Positions 1 to 6,736 are shown, numbered from the stretch's first letter. The stretch is 19,469 nt of DNA from JBBQUP01 sp038212305 (GCA_038212305.1 JBBQUP010000068.1:1-19469); one strand, 5' to 3'. Translations and numbers: made by a program. The notes: generated by a model from the sequence alone, not told the origin.

Positions 1-58
1 TTTTCTTACGCTTATGCGTAGCCATCTTATGTCTTTTTCTCTTTTTTCCACTTGGCAT
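1..58 (-). CDS. Small, very basic conserved Bacteroidota protein (partial, start only)
   Basis: The minus strand opens with an ATG at 58 and reads MPSGKKRKRHKMATHKRKK before running off the window edge. Most residues are Lys, Arg or His. I recognise this N-terminus as a tiny (about 30 residue) protein that is conserved in Bacteroidota next to the HU gene. From its composition it should bind RNA; a ribosome-associated role is plausible from memory, but nothing visible here proves it. It lies 26 nt downstream of the HU stop on the same strand, so the two are probably co-transcribed. The remaining residues are outside the window. Confidence 0.75.
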   Translation of the reverse strand, partial: MPSGKKRKRHKMATHKRKK

Positions 59-84
59 GGCAAAATGTTTTAATGAATGATTAA

Positions 85-369
85 TTACTTAACGTTGTTC
101 TTCACTTTCCCAGTAAAAGATTTTGAAGGCTTAAACGATGGAATAAAATGCTGTGGAATAATAATAGTAGTATTTTTAGAGATGTTACGAGCAGTTTTTT
201 CGGCGCGTTGTTTAACTACGAAGCTACCAAAACCTCTTAAATACACATTTTTTCCTTTAATTAGTGAACCTTTAACTGTTTCCATGAAGGCTTCAACAGC
301 TATTTGAACAGTTACTTTTTCAATTCCGGTGTTCTTCGAAATCTCGTTTACGATATCAGCCTTTGTCAT
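85..369 (-). CDS. hup: HU/IHF-family DNA-binding protein
   Basis: The 94-residue product has the full length and layout of the HU/IHF family. An N-terminal helical dimerisation half begins MTKADIVNEISKNTGI, followed by the conserved signature around residues 45-60 (RGFGSFVVKQRAEKTARN) that leads into the DNA-binding arm. The arm and C-terminus (PSKSFTGKVKN) replace the usual proline-intercalating RNPQT segment with a more diverged IIIPQHFIPSFKPS, as often seen in Bacteroidota HU proteins. It should bend and compact DNA as a dimer. It is divergent from mutY across a 119-nt spacer that holds a good promoter for it. The start is the first ATG, about 50 nt downstream of the inferred transcription start. 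Confidence 0.95.
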   Translation of the reverse strand: MTKADIVNEISKNTGIEKVTVQIAVEAFMETVKGSLIKGKNVYLRGFGSFVVKQRAEKTARNISKNTTIIIPQHFIPSFKPSKSFTGKVKNNVK

Positions 370-426
370 TTTTGTAAAATTATTTAATTATCAATTGTTT
401 ACAAGTTGTTTTTTTTATTTAGACTG

Positions 427-460
427 CAAAGATATATCTTCTGCCAATAAAAAAAAACAA
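427..460 (-). promoter_or_regulatory. Bacteroidota-type promoter for the HU gene
   Basis: On the minus strand TATCTTTG (427-434) matches the -7 consensus TAnnTTTG exactly. A TTG (458-460) lies 23 nt upstream and is a possible -33 element; this spacing is at the long end of the usual range. The spacer contains a run of nine T. The inferred 5' leader is about 50 nt. Confidence 0.6.
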
Positions 461-488
461 TTAATCTATTTTTACGCAAAAAATTAGC

Positions 489-1556
489 ATGAAACATTTT
501 AGTAACCATTTGATAAATTGGTACAAACAGCATAAAAGAGAACTTCCTTGGCGAAAAACAACCGATCCATATACCATTTGGGTCTCGGAAATAATAATGC
601 AGCAAACCCAGATAATTACTGGATTACCATACTATAATCGATTTATGCAAGCATTCCCAACAATCACTGATTTAGCTCAAGCATCTATTAATGAGGTATT
701 AAAACTCTGGGAAGGAATGGGTTACTATTCGAGAGCGCGAAACATGCACGAAACAGCCCTATTTTTAACCAATACAAATAACGGTATATTTCCCTCCGAT
801 AAAAAGGAGATTGATAAACTAAAAGGAATAGGCCCCTACACTTCAGCAGCTATCGCGTCGATTTCATTCAACCAACCCTATGCTGTAGTTGATGGAAATG
901 TGTATCGGTTTTTATCCCGATTATATGGGATTTCGACCCCAATTGATTCATCTCAAGGCAAAAAAGAGTTTACTACCTTAGCACAATCGTTACTCGCCAA
1001 TGAACAGCCAGGAACTTTCAATCAAGCAATGATGGAAATGGGAGCTTTAATATGCAAAAAAGCATCTCCTCAATGTAATGATTGTCCATTTGTAAAAAAT
1101 TGCATCGCATATAAAAACAAATCAATCGAGAAATTTCCTGTTAAAAACAAATCAATTAAACAAACGCAGCGTTATTTTATCTTCTTGATAATTGGAGATG
1201 ATAATCAAATACTTATAGAACAACGTAATCATAAAGATATATGGCAAGGTTTATATCAATTCCCATGTATTGAAACAAATTTTATAATTAATAAAACAGA
1301 TGCAACTAATCTGATTATCAGTAATTTCGTTAAACTACCTAACCATATAAGTCCCAAATTAATTGCCGAAGGAACTTATTTATTAACGCATCAAAAACTT
1401 AATATTTTGTTCTACCAGGTTAAAATTCTAACCAAAGAACTCATAGATTTCCACAACAATTCAGTCTTTTCACTGATCTCATTTGGTGATCTTAATAAAT
1501 ATGCTTTTCCCAAACCTTTTCATTTAGTTCTTAAGCAATTAAAAAACACTTTTTGA
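489..1556 (+). CDS. mutY: A/G-specific adenine DNA glycosylase MutY
   Basis: The 355-residue protein removes adenine mispaired with 8-oxoguanine in base-excision repair. The N-terminus NWYKQHKRELPWRKTTDPY is typical of MutY. The catalytic Glu is E34 (SEIIMQQTQ), the helix-hairpin-helix is LKGIGPYTSAAIASI (111-125) and the catalytic Asp is D135 in VDGNVYR. The [4Fe-4S] ligands are C189, C196, C199 and C205, with the expected 6-2-5 spacing. The C-terminal half (from about 225) resembles the NUDIX-like domain that senses 8-oxoG. All key residues are present. It is the first gene of the conserved mutY-ssb-gldE-gldD run and divergent from HU. The ATG start fits the family N-terminus; no SD is visible, as usual for the phylum. 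Confidence 0.97.
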   Translation: MKHFSNHLINWYKQHKRELPWRKTTDPYTIWVSEIIMQQTQIITGLPYYNRFMQAFPTITDLAQASINEVLKLWEGMGYYSRARNMHETALFLTNTNNGIFPSDKKEIDKLKGIGPYTSAAIASISFNQPYAVVDGNVYRFLSRLYGISTPIDSSQGKKEFTTLAQSLLANEQPGTFNQAMMEMGALICKKASPQCNDCPFVKNCIAYKNKSIEKFPVKNKSIKQTQRYFIFLIIGDDNQILIEQRNHKDIWQGLYQFPCIETNFIINKTDATNLIISNFVKLPNHISPKLIAEGTYLLTHQKLNILFYQVKILTKELIDFHNNSVFSLISFGDLNKYAFPKPFHLVLKQLKNTF

Positions 1557-1582
1557 CGAACCCAATATCTTTTGTATTTTAG
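1553..1582 (+). promoter_or_regulatory. Promoter for ssb (and probably gldE-gldD)
   Basis: TTG at 1553-1555, partly within the mutY stop region, is followed after 19 nt by TATTTTAG (1575-1582), a 7 of 8 match to TAnnTTTG. The start of transcription would be near 1589, about 18 nt before the ssb ATG. This would let ssb be expressed independently of mutY. Confidence 0.5.
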
Positions 1583-1606
1583 CCTCATAAATAAATAGCA
1601 TATACA

Positions 1607-2065
1607 ATGTCGGTAAATAAAGTAATTTTAATAGGAAACGTGGGCAAAGACCCCGAAGTAAGATATGTTGACACCAACGTGGCAGTGGCCAATTTCGCCA
1701 TTGCAACCACCGAACGTGCTTTCACACGAAGTAATGGAACTCAGGTTCCTGAAAAAACCGAATGGCATAATGTGGTTGTTTGGAGAGGCTTGGCTCAAGT
1801 GGTTGAAAAATATGTCAAAAAAGGAACTCAGTTATATATTGAAGGTAAGTTAAGATCTCGCTCATACGACGATAAAGATGGCGTTAAGAGATATGTTACC
1901 GAAATTGTAGTGGATGTATTGCAATTACTAGGACGGCGTTCGGATGGTAGCAATGACCAATCAACATCATCAGGTGGAAGTTACAGTGCTTCAGAAACTT
2001 CGACTGTCCATAACATGCCTGATGATATGGTTCCGGATAATGGTACCGATGACTTACCTTTTTAA
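1607..2065 (+). CDS. ssb: Single-stranded DNA-binding protein
   Basis: The 152-residue protein is a standard bacterial SSB. Residues 1-110 form an OB fold beginning MSVNKVILIGNVGKDPEVRY and including the WHNVVVW strand. It is followed by a Ser/Gly/Asp-rich flexible linker (about 113-143) and the acidic partner-binding tip ending DDLPF. It coats single-stranded DNA during replication and repair and recruits partners through the tip. It lies 50 nt after mutY and 58 nt before gldE. The spacer after it is AT-rich with repeated short AAACacACCAATTT-like units but no clear terminator. Confidence 0.97.
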   Translation: MSVNKVILIGNVGKDPEVRYVDTNVAVANFAIATTERAFTRSNGTQVPEKTEWHNVVVWRGLAQVVEKYVKKGTQLYIEGKLRSRSYDDKDGVKRYVTEIVVDVLQLLGRRSDGSNDQSTSSGGSYSASETSTVHNMPDDMVPDNGTDDLPF

Positions 2066-2123
2066 ACTCACCAATTTAAACACACCAATTTTACTTAACC
2101 TTTAAACCTTTTTAAACACTCAG

Positions 2124-3479
2124 GTGGAAACAGACAGTTATAGGAAAGGATTAAACTCCATTTTTAGTATTATTCAGATACATGCACCCGGTACTGGTGA
2201 AGTTGTGGGAATTATTGCTACATTAATTTTAGTTTTAATATCGGCGCTCATTTCAGGTTCTGAAGTAGCCTATTTTTCAATTAAGCCAGCTGATATTGAA
2301 CGTCTTAAAAAAGAAAATACGAAGAAAAGCTCTGCCTTATTATCGCATTTAAAAGAATCTGACAAATTATTAGCCACCATATTAGTCGCCAATAATTTTG
2401 TAAATGTATCGATTGTTATTTTAGCTTCGTTTGTGACCCAAAACATAGTTGATTTTGGAACTTCAACCACACTTAAGTTTATTTTCGAAGCTGTTTTTAT
2501 AACGGCACTCATTTTATTTTTTGGTGAAATATTGCCCAAAGTATTTGCATCGCGGCATCCAGTAAAATTTGCCTTATGGATGGCATTTCCGCTTATTGCA
2601 ATCAAAAAAATCACGCATCCCATCAGTTTCCTATTATTAAAATCATCATCGGCAGTTAACAAACGCCTAGCTCGCAAATCAAAAGGTTTGTCAATGGATG
2701 ATCTCTCTCACGCTTTAGAGTTAACATCCAATGACTTATCCGACGACAAGGATATTTTAGAAGGAATTGTCACATTTGGAAACAAATATGTGAGTGAAAT
2801 TATGACTCCACGTATAGATGTTATTGACATTGATATTAAAAGCACATTTAATAAAGTCAATGCTGTAATTATTGAATCGGGCTATTCGCGAATACCAATT
2901 TATGAAGACACACCTGATCATGTAAAAGGTATTTTATATGTTAAAGATTTGCTCCCTCACCTTAATTCATCTGATTCGTTCGATTGGAAACAAGTGATTC
3001 GTCAAGCCTATTATGTTCCAGAAACAAAAAAGATCAACGATTTATTGGCTGACTTTCAATCTCGAAAAATACATGTTGCAGTTGTGGTGGATGAATATGG
3101 TGGAACTGCCGGAATTGTTACACTTGAAGATGTTTTGGAGGAAATAGTTGGTGAGATAAACGATGAAACAGATGACGAAGAAAAAAACTATATCACATTG
3201 CCTGATGGATCATTAGTGTTTGAAGGGAAAACATTATTAAATGATTTCCATAAAATTACAGATACTGAAGAAAAAATTTTTGAAGATATACGAGGTGATG
3301 CAGAGACACTGGCAGGGCTTTTATTGGAAATAAAGGGTGAGATTCCAGATAAAAATGAGTTAATTGAGTATAAAAACTATCAATTTACGATTGTATCAGC
3401 TGATGCACGAAGAATTAAAAAAGTGAAGTTCAAATTAATTCCTATTATAAATCCGGATGAGAAAAAAACTAAACAGTAA
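2124..3479 (+). CDS. gldE: GldE, CNNM/CorC-type membrane protein of the gliding/T9SS gene set
   Basis: The 451-residue protein has an N-terminal DUF21/CNNM membrane domain (hydrophobic segments near 25-50, 85-108, 118-140 and 145-172, with the FGEILPK motif at 133-139). Next come paired CBS domains (about 225-350, including IMTPR at 226-230 and VDEYGGTAGIVTLEDVLEEIVGEI) and a C-terminal CorC_HlyC domain. Relatives are linked to divalent-cation transport. In Bacteroidota this gene next to gldD is gldE, required for or supporting gliding and type IX secretion. The only start that gives the short pre-membrane N-terminus is GTG at 2124. Its last 23 nt overlap the start of gldD, so translation is probably coupled. 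Confidence 0.93.
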   Translation: METDSYRKGLNSIFSIIQIHAPGTGEVVGIIATLILVLISALISGSEVAYFSIKPADIERLKKENTKKSSALLSHLKESDKLLATILVANNFVNVSIVILASFVTQNIVDFGTSTTLKFIFEAVFITALILFFGEILPKVFASRHPVKFALWMAFPLIAIKKITHPISFLLLKSSSAVNKRLARKSKGLSMDDLSHALELTSNDLSDDKDILEGIVTFGNKYVSEIMTPRIDVIDIDIKSTFNKVNAVIIESGYSRIPIYEDTPDHVKGILYVKDLLPHLNSSDSFDWKQVIRQAYYVPETKKINDLLADFQSRKIHVAVVVDEYGGTAGIVTLEDVLEEIVGEINDETDDEEKNYITLPDGSLVFEGKTLLNDFHKITDTEEKIFEDIRGDAETLAGLLLEIKGEIPDKNELIEYKNYQFTIVSADARRIKKVKFKLIPIINPDEKKTKQ

Positions 3480-4047
3480 CCAGTTATTATTGGGATTGGT
3501 CGTTTTATTTTTTACTATTAGTTGCACCAAAACTGCAATTCCCAAGCCAAGAGGATATTTTCGGATCGAATTTGAAGGTAAAAAATATCAAACTACTAAG
3601 GCAAACCTTCCCTATTCGTTTGAATTCCCTACCTATGCTGTGTTACAAAAAGACAGTTCTGCAATAGCCGAACCGTATTGGATGAATTTAGAGTTTAAAA
3701 GTCACAAAGCCACTTTGCACATCAGCTATAAAACCATTCAAAAAAATTTCAATCAATTAGAAGAAGATAGCAGAAATCTTGCTTACAAACACGCCATAAA
3801 AGCAGATGCTATCAACGAGAAACAGTTTGCCGACCAAGAGAAACACACTTATGGAATTTTGTACCAAATAAAAGGCGATGCAGCCTCACCGCTTCAGTTT
3901 TTTGTGACCGACAGCACAACCCATTTTATGCGTGGATCGCTCTATTTTAATTCCGTTCCAAACAAAGACTCTTTAGCGCCAGTTGTTGATTTTCTCGCCG
4001 AAGATATTATGCATTTAGTTGAATCAATTAAATGGACCAATAACTAA
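3457..4047 (+). CDS. gldD: GldD gliding-motility lipoprotein
   Basis: The 196-residue protein starts with a lipoprotein signal: a basic N-region (MRKKLNSNQ), a hydrophobic core (LLLGLVVLFF) and a lipidated Cys at C23. The segment straight after, PKPRGYFRIEFEGKKYQ (29-45), is the hallmark of GldD. In flavobacteria GldD is needed for gliding and secretion of T9SS cargo, probably at the periplasmic face. The ATG lies inside the 3' end of gldE (23-nt overlap in another frame). The 4'-PPTase gene follows after 3 nt, so these three genes form one transcription unit. Confidence 0.93.
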   Translation: MRKKLNSNQLLLGLVVLFFTISCTKTAIPKPRGYFRIEFEGKKYQTTKANLPYSFEFPTYAVLQKDSSAIAEPYWMNLEFKSHKATLHISYKTIQKNFNQLEEDSRNLAYKHAIKADAINEKQFADQEKHTYGILYQIKGDAASPLQFFVTDSTTHFMRGSLYFNSVPNKDSLAPVVDFLAEDIMHLVESIKWTNN

Positions 4048-4050
4048 ACC

Positions 4051-4686
4051 ATGCCACTTATTTACGAGTATCGATCAACCAATGGCGGTATTGTTGGCAT
4101 TTGGGCCATCACCGAAACAGCTGATCAACTTGTAAGTGGTCTAATTTTAACCGAAGAAGATTTTCAAAAACAAAAGACCTTTATGTTAGAATCGCGCCGA
4201 GCCGAATGGCTTGCTGTGCGAAAATTAGTATGGGAATTATCAAACCTTGCTCCAATAATTACCTATCATCCATCAGGAAAACCATTTTTACCACATTCCA
4301 ACATTCACATTAGCATCTCTCACACAAAAGGATTTGCAGCCGTTGCTATGCATCCATCTCAAGTTGCAGCTATTGATATAGAGCACATCTCGGATCGAGT
4401 ATTGAAAATATCGGATCGCTTTTTACATCCCTCAGAAGCCGAATATATTCCCGAAACCGAGAAATCGATTTATCAAACCATAATTTGGAGTGCCAAAGAA
4501 ACCTTATTTAAATGGTGGGGAAAAGATGCTATCATATTTAAAGAGCAGCTAAGGATTTTGCCATTTATTGCCAAAATGGGCAAGTTCGAGATTAATGCCA
4601 ACCTGTTGATTGACAATAATATTGAAACAGCCTTAACTTTAAGCGTACGGTGCAATCCCAATTATTTGGTGGTGTATGTTGTTTAG
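4051..4686 (+). CDS. 4'-phosphopantetheinyl transferase superfamily protein
   Basis: The 211-residue protein should transfer the phosphopantetheine arm of CoA to a serine of an acyl or peptidyl carrier protein. Visible family motifs are the substrate-binding HPSGKPFL (73-80) and SISHTKG (88-94), the Mg-binding IDIE (D109, E111) and the WSAKETLFKWWG block (146-157; E150 and K154 conserved). The Sfp-like motifs and length suit a single-domain enzyme of about 200-230 residues that can act on fatty acid or secondary-metabolite carriers. No carrier protein or synthase gene is nearby to name the partner. It starts 3 nt after gldD, so expression is tied to the gld genes; this adjacency recurs in Bacteroidota as far as I recall. 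Confidence 0.9.
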   Translation: MPLIYEYRSTNGGIVGIWAITETADQLVSGLILTEEDFQKQKTFMLESRRAEWLAVRKLVWELSNLAPIITYHPSGKPFLPHSNIHISISHTKGFAAVAMHPSQVAAIDIEHISDRVLKISDRFLHPSEAEYIPETEKSIYQTIIWSAKETLFKWWGKDAIIFKEQLRILPFIAKMGKFEINANLLIDNNIETALTLSVRCNPNYLVVYVV

Positions 4687-4766
4687 ACGAGAGCGCAACG
4701 GCAACCAGCTGCATCATACAAAACGTAACAGCGCCGAGCATTGCAAAACGCAAAAAAAAGATACTC

Positions 4767-5372
4767 ATGACCGAAAAGCAGATTGAGAAAATAAAACTAT
4801 CAATAAAAAAGCAGCGTGCGGCCTTGTCGGCAGAGAAACGACTATACGGCGGTTTTGATGATAGTGTTGGGAGACGATATCACATTTCAGACCTATATCT
4901 GCGAATTGGAGATTATAAAGGCGCAATTATCTATAAAAAATGGTTCGATAAAAATTTTCCCAATGACATTGGCAGCCCCATATTATCAATGAACTGGGCA
5001 ATAGCATTTTTTGAACTAGATAAACTACCTGATGCAACTATTTACACCATCGATACTGCTTTTCAAACTATTTACCGCCACGAATTACTGCTTGATAGAG
5101 AGGTAAAACCAATTGATATGTATGGACAAGGACTTGACTATTTGGAATACACTCAATCGATGATTAAGCATTGCTCAAAAATCGTTACAAAACCTTACCT
5201 TGATTGGCTGAGAACGTTTGTTGAAACTGATGAATACAAAGTGCTTATAAACAGATTTATAGCTTTAAACAAACTTCTACAGGATGAGACCGACAACAAA
5301 CAACGCATTGCTTTGCTTGACCATATTCGTGAACTAGAAAGAACAAATAAAAACAGAAATCATGATCAATAG
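4767..5372 (+). CDS. TPR-like conserved protein of unknown function
   Basis: The 201-residue protein is mostly helical and charged, with no signal peptide or membrane segment. Residues around 35-75 (DLYLRIGDYKGAIIYKKWF and SPILSMNWAIAFFELDKLPDA) have the spacing and Ala/Gly pattern of tetratricopeptide repeats. The C-terminal part (about 165-200) is a likely coiled helix rich in Asn, Lys and Glu. I recognise the style (YGGFDDS-GRRY plus TPR) as a conserved uncharacterised family, but know no function. The frame is open back to 4650, but the extra 39 residues are low-complexity and overlap the PPTase gene, so the ATG at 4767 is preferred. Its last 11 nt overlap the ATG of the truncated methyltransferase, a typical operon junction. 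Confidence 0.75.
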   Translation: MTEKQIEKIKLSIKKQRAALSAEKRLYGGFDDSVGRRYHISDLYLRIGDYKGAIIYKKWFDKNFPNDIGSPILSMNWAIAFFELDKLPDATIYTIDTAFQTIYRHELLLDREVKPIDMYGQGLDYLEYTQSMIKHCSKIVTKPYLDWLRTFVETDEYKVLINRFIALNKLLQDETDNKQRIALLDHIRELERTNKNRNHDQ

Positions 5373-5457
5373 ATTCGATAAAGAGGCAAGCACTTGGGAT
5401 GTAAAACCAGACAGGTTAATGATTTCATATTTATATTGGGAAATCGTTTCACTATAA
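5362..5457 (+). pseudogene. Truncated 5' fragment of a class I SAM methyltransferase
   Basis: An ATG at 5362, overlapping the end of the TPR-like gene, opens a 31-codon frame. Its first 20 codons match the intact methyltransferase at 12174: both read M-x-N-RFDKEASTWDVKP-(D or N)-RLM. From 5372 to 5423 the DNA is 51 of 52 identical to 12184-12235. After that it diverges at once and stops at 5455-5457. The few codons before the identical stretch differ, partly by synonymous changes (AAT AGA against AAC CGA), so the left boundary looks like a recombination joint, not simple duplication. The remnant has no methyltransferase motif and cannot be functional. It shows that a methyltransferase gene once followed the TPR-like gene. 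Confidence 0.85.
5372..5423 (+). repeat. 52-nt direct repeat, left copy
   Basis: By eye this copy differs from 12184-12235 at one of 52 positions (G at 5410 for A at 12222). The two copies are in the same orientation, 6812 nt apart, and enclose the DUF134-to-TrmO gene block. Confidence 0.9.
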
Positions 5458-5598
5458 ATCAATCAAAATAAGGTGTTCAACCCAGTTTTCAAATTTATAG
5501 CAATCTTACTAATCGCTGCTTCTTTCACAGCCTAAAAAAATAAGCATCTACACTCAAGTCTTATTAACATAGGTTATCAAACTTCTTCAGCACCAAAA

Positions 5599-5627
5599 TT
5601 TGCAAAAACAAGCTAGCAATTTGCAAA
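5599..5627. promoter_or_regulatory. Pair of TTTGCAAA palindromes, 21 bp apart
   Basis: TTTGCAAA occurs at 5599-5606 and 5620-5627 within the longer repeat AATTTGCAAAA. The 21-bp spacing is two turns of the helix, so both sites face the same side of the DNA. They sit about 6-34 bp upstream of the predicted -33 element, a position suited to an activator. No binding protein can be named. Confidence 0.4.
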
Positions 5628-5630
5628 ATC

Positions 5631-5692
5631 ATTTGCTTATTATGAGAATATTCTCGATATTTGTAGTGAGAATATTCTCATAATAAGCAAAT
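5631..5692. promoter_or_regulatory. Perfect 25-bp inverted repeat with twin GAGAATATTCTC operators over a promoter
   Basis: The arms 5631-5655 and 5668-5692 are exact reverse complements, separated by 12 nt. Each arm contains the self-palindrome GAGAATATTCTC (5644-5655 and 5668-5679), with centres 24 bp apart. A promoter fits exactly: TTG at 5633-5635, 20-nt spacer, GATATTTG at 5656-5663 (7 of 8 of TAnnTTTG). The first palindrome therefore lies between the -33 and -7 elements and the second on the expected start of transcription near 5670. That is the geometry of a repressor site. Because transcription would start after the left arm, an RNA hairpin of both arms could not form, which favours DNA binding. 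The downstream DUF134 protein is the obvious candidate regulator. Confidence 0.7.
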
Positions 5693-5698
5693 AACTGT

Positions 5699-6109
5699 AT
5701 GCCCCGACATAGAAGGCTAAGAAAAGTAGTAGCTCCTCCAAGCTTTAAAGGCTACAAACCTTATGGAACAAATAAAATTTCGACAGAGCACATTGAACTA
5801 CTTTATGAAGAATACGAAGCTTTAAAATTAGCCGATTATGATATAATGAACCACGAGGAAGCTGCCAAATTAATGGGCGTTTCGCGTCCAACATTTGCTA
5901 GAATATATGAAATTGCCAGACGCAAAATTGCAAATGCACTGGTGGAGACAAAAGAAATTAGAACCGTTTATGGAAATGTTATCATGGATAAAAACTGGTA
6001 TGTCTGCAACGATTGTCATTCGAGGTTTTCAATTCCAAAAAACAAAAAACAGGAGTGCCCACTATGTGCATCAGGTAAAATAGACTCACTAAATAAATCA
6101 ATCAAGTAA
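5699..6109 (+). CDS. DUF134-family putative DNA-binding regulator
   Basis: The 136-residue protein begins MPRHRRLRKV, as DUF134 proteins do (MPRPxxxRxV). A helix-turn-helix spans about residues 48-85 (NHEEAAKLMGVSRPTFARIYEIARRKIANAL in pieces: EEAAKLMGVS then RPTFARIYEIARRKIA), similar to sigma-factor region 4. The C-terminal part carries two CxxC pairs (C103/C106 and C120/C123), a zinc ribbon or a redox or metal sensor. Family members sit beside NifX-like and MinD-like genes in anaerobes, as here. It starts 6 nt after the twin-palindrome operator, so autoregulation is a direct reading of the layout (inference). Metal or redox sensing through the four Cys is a guess. Confidence 0.88.
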   Translation: MPRHRRLRKVVAPPSFKGYKPYGTNKISTEHIELLYEEYEALKLADYDIMNHEEAAKLMGVSRPTFARIYEIARRKIANALVETKEIRTVYGNVIMDKNWYVCNDCHSRFSIPKNKKQECPLCASGKIDSLNKSIK

Positions 6110-6150
6110 ATCAATCTTGATACTTAAATCTCAATACTAAAATTTTAAAT

Positions 6151-6468
6151 ATGAAAACAGTTATCACATCATCTGAAAAATCAGTCGCAGCGCAGTTCGA
6201 CAAGCGCTTTGGCAGAGCTGCGTGGTTTTGTATTTACGACGAAGCAACTCAAGAAACCTCATTTTTTGAAAATGAAAATGTGAGTGCTAGCAATGGAGCC
6301 GGAACTAAAGTAGCCGAAAAAATGGTTGAGCTAGGGGTTGAAAAGGTGATTTCGGGTGATTTTGGACCAAAAGCCAAAGAAATGCTTGATAAATTTAATA
6401 TACAAATGGTAATCATACAGGACGATAATTTAACTATCGGTGATATTATCAAAAAATTAAAACATTAG
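6151..6468 (+). CDS. NifX/NifB-C-terminal-like (dinitrogenase cofactor family) protein 1
   Basis: The 105-residue protein is a single Dinitro_FeMo_co domain (NifX/NafY/MTH1175 type, a ribonuclease-H-like fold). Diagnostic features are the start MKTVITSSEKSVAAQFDKRFGRA, with the phasing F16-D17-x-RFGRA, the segment TKVAEKMVELGVEKVISGDFGPKA (54-77) and the C-terminal IQDDNLTIGDIIKKLK. Members carry or bind metal-sulfur cofactors such as FeMo-co precursors or, in ORP, a Mo-Cu-S cluster. No nif genes are in the window, so a nitrogenase role is not supported. It lacks the Cys/His tail seen in the second copy at 6794. It lies 41 nt after the DUF134 gene in the same operon. Confidence 0.9.
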   Translation: MKTVITSSEKSVAAQFDKRFGRAAWFCIYDEATQETSFFENENVSASNGAGTKVAEKMVELGVEKVISGDFGPKAKEMLDKFNIQMVIIQDDNLTIGDIIKKLKH

Positions 6469-6480
6469 TCTTAACTAAAA

Positions 6481-6487
6481 AAGGAGG
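6481..6487 (+). promoter_or_regulatory. Perfect Shine-Dalgarno AAGGAGG before the DUF5320-like gene
   Basis: AAAAAAGGAGGT ends 5 nt before the ATG at 6493. It is complementary to the canonical 16S rRNA 3' end. It stands out because genes in this phylum rarely use an SD, and none of the neighbouring genes shows one of this strength. Confidence 0.8.
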
Positions 6488-6492
6488 TTATT

Positions 6493-6711
6493 ATGCCACG
6501 ATTTGACAGAACTGGACCAGGAGGACAAGGTTCGCAAACAGGCCGAGGATTAGGAAATTGTAATCCTAAAAAACAAATAACAACAAAAGAAAGAGCGATC
6601 GAAGAGCAACCCAACAACTCCGGAAGGAAAAGAGGTGGAGGATTAGGAAGCTGGTTTCGATTCGGACGAAGAAACAACCAAGGTCAAGGATTAGGACGAA
6701 ATAATCCTTAG
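6493..6711 (+). CDS. DUF5320-like Gly/Arg-rich small protein
   Basis: The 72-residue protein starts MPRFDRTGPGGQGSQTGRGLGNC, the signature of DUF5320 proteins (MPRGDRTGPxGxGPxTGRGxGxC). These occur next to NifX-like and DUF134 genes in anaerobic bacteria. The rest is basic and low-complexity, with a second glycine block (GRKRGGGLGSWFRFGRR) and a repeat of the GLG-R-NP motif at the end (QGQGLGRNNP). A single Cys (C23) is present. The function is unknown; composition suggests a disordered, nucleic-acid- or metal-associated peptide. It lies 24 nt after NifX-like gene 1 and has an unusual strong SD. Gene reality is supported by the SD, the family motif and operon position. Confidence 0.85.
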   Translation: MPRFDRTGPGGQGSQTGRGLGNCNPKKQITTKERAIEEQPNNSGRKRGGGLGSWFRFGRRNNQGQGLGRNNP

Positions 6712-6736
6712 CTATTTGTGCTTTAAAGTAGTATTC

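Larger units (their letters stand above)
5458..5698 (+). other. Scar and control region upstream of the DUF134 gene
   Basis: This 241-nt stretch has no intact gene. In order it holds: a GTG-started 20-codon frame (5473-5535) reading VFNPVFKFIAILLIAASFTA then stop, which looks like an orphan signal peptide; AT-rich sequence; two copies of AATTTGCAAAA (5597-5607 and 5618-5628), exactly 21 bp apart; and a perfect 25-bp inverted repeat (5631-5692) that covers a promoter. I see it as the remains of deleted genes joined to the regulatory region of the following cluster. Confidence 0.7.

Noticed and set aside
2066..2123. Repeated AAACxCACCAATTT-like units between ssb and gldE
   Set aside because: Too short and irregular to call a repeat; looks like AT-rich spacer sequence.
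4650..4766. N-terminal extension of the TPR-like protein from an ATG at 4650
   Set aside because: The extra residues lie partly inside the PPTase gene and look low-complexity; the ATG at 4767 gives a normal helical start.
5631..5692. The inverted repeat as a transcription terminator
   Set aside because: It has no T run after either arm, lies immediately before a gene start and covers a promoter, which fits an operator better.
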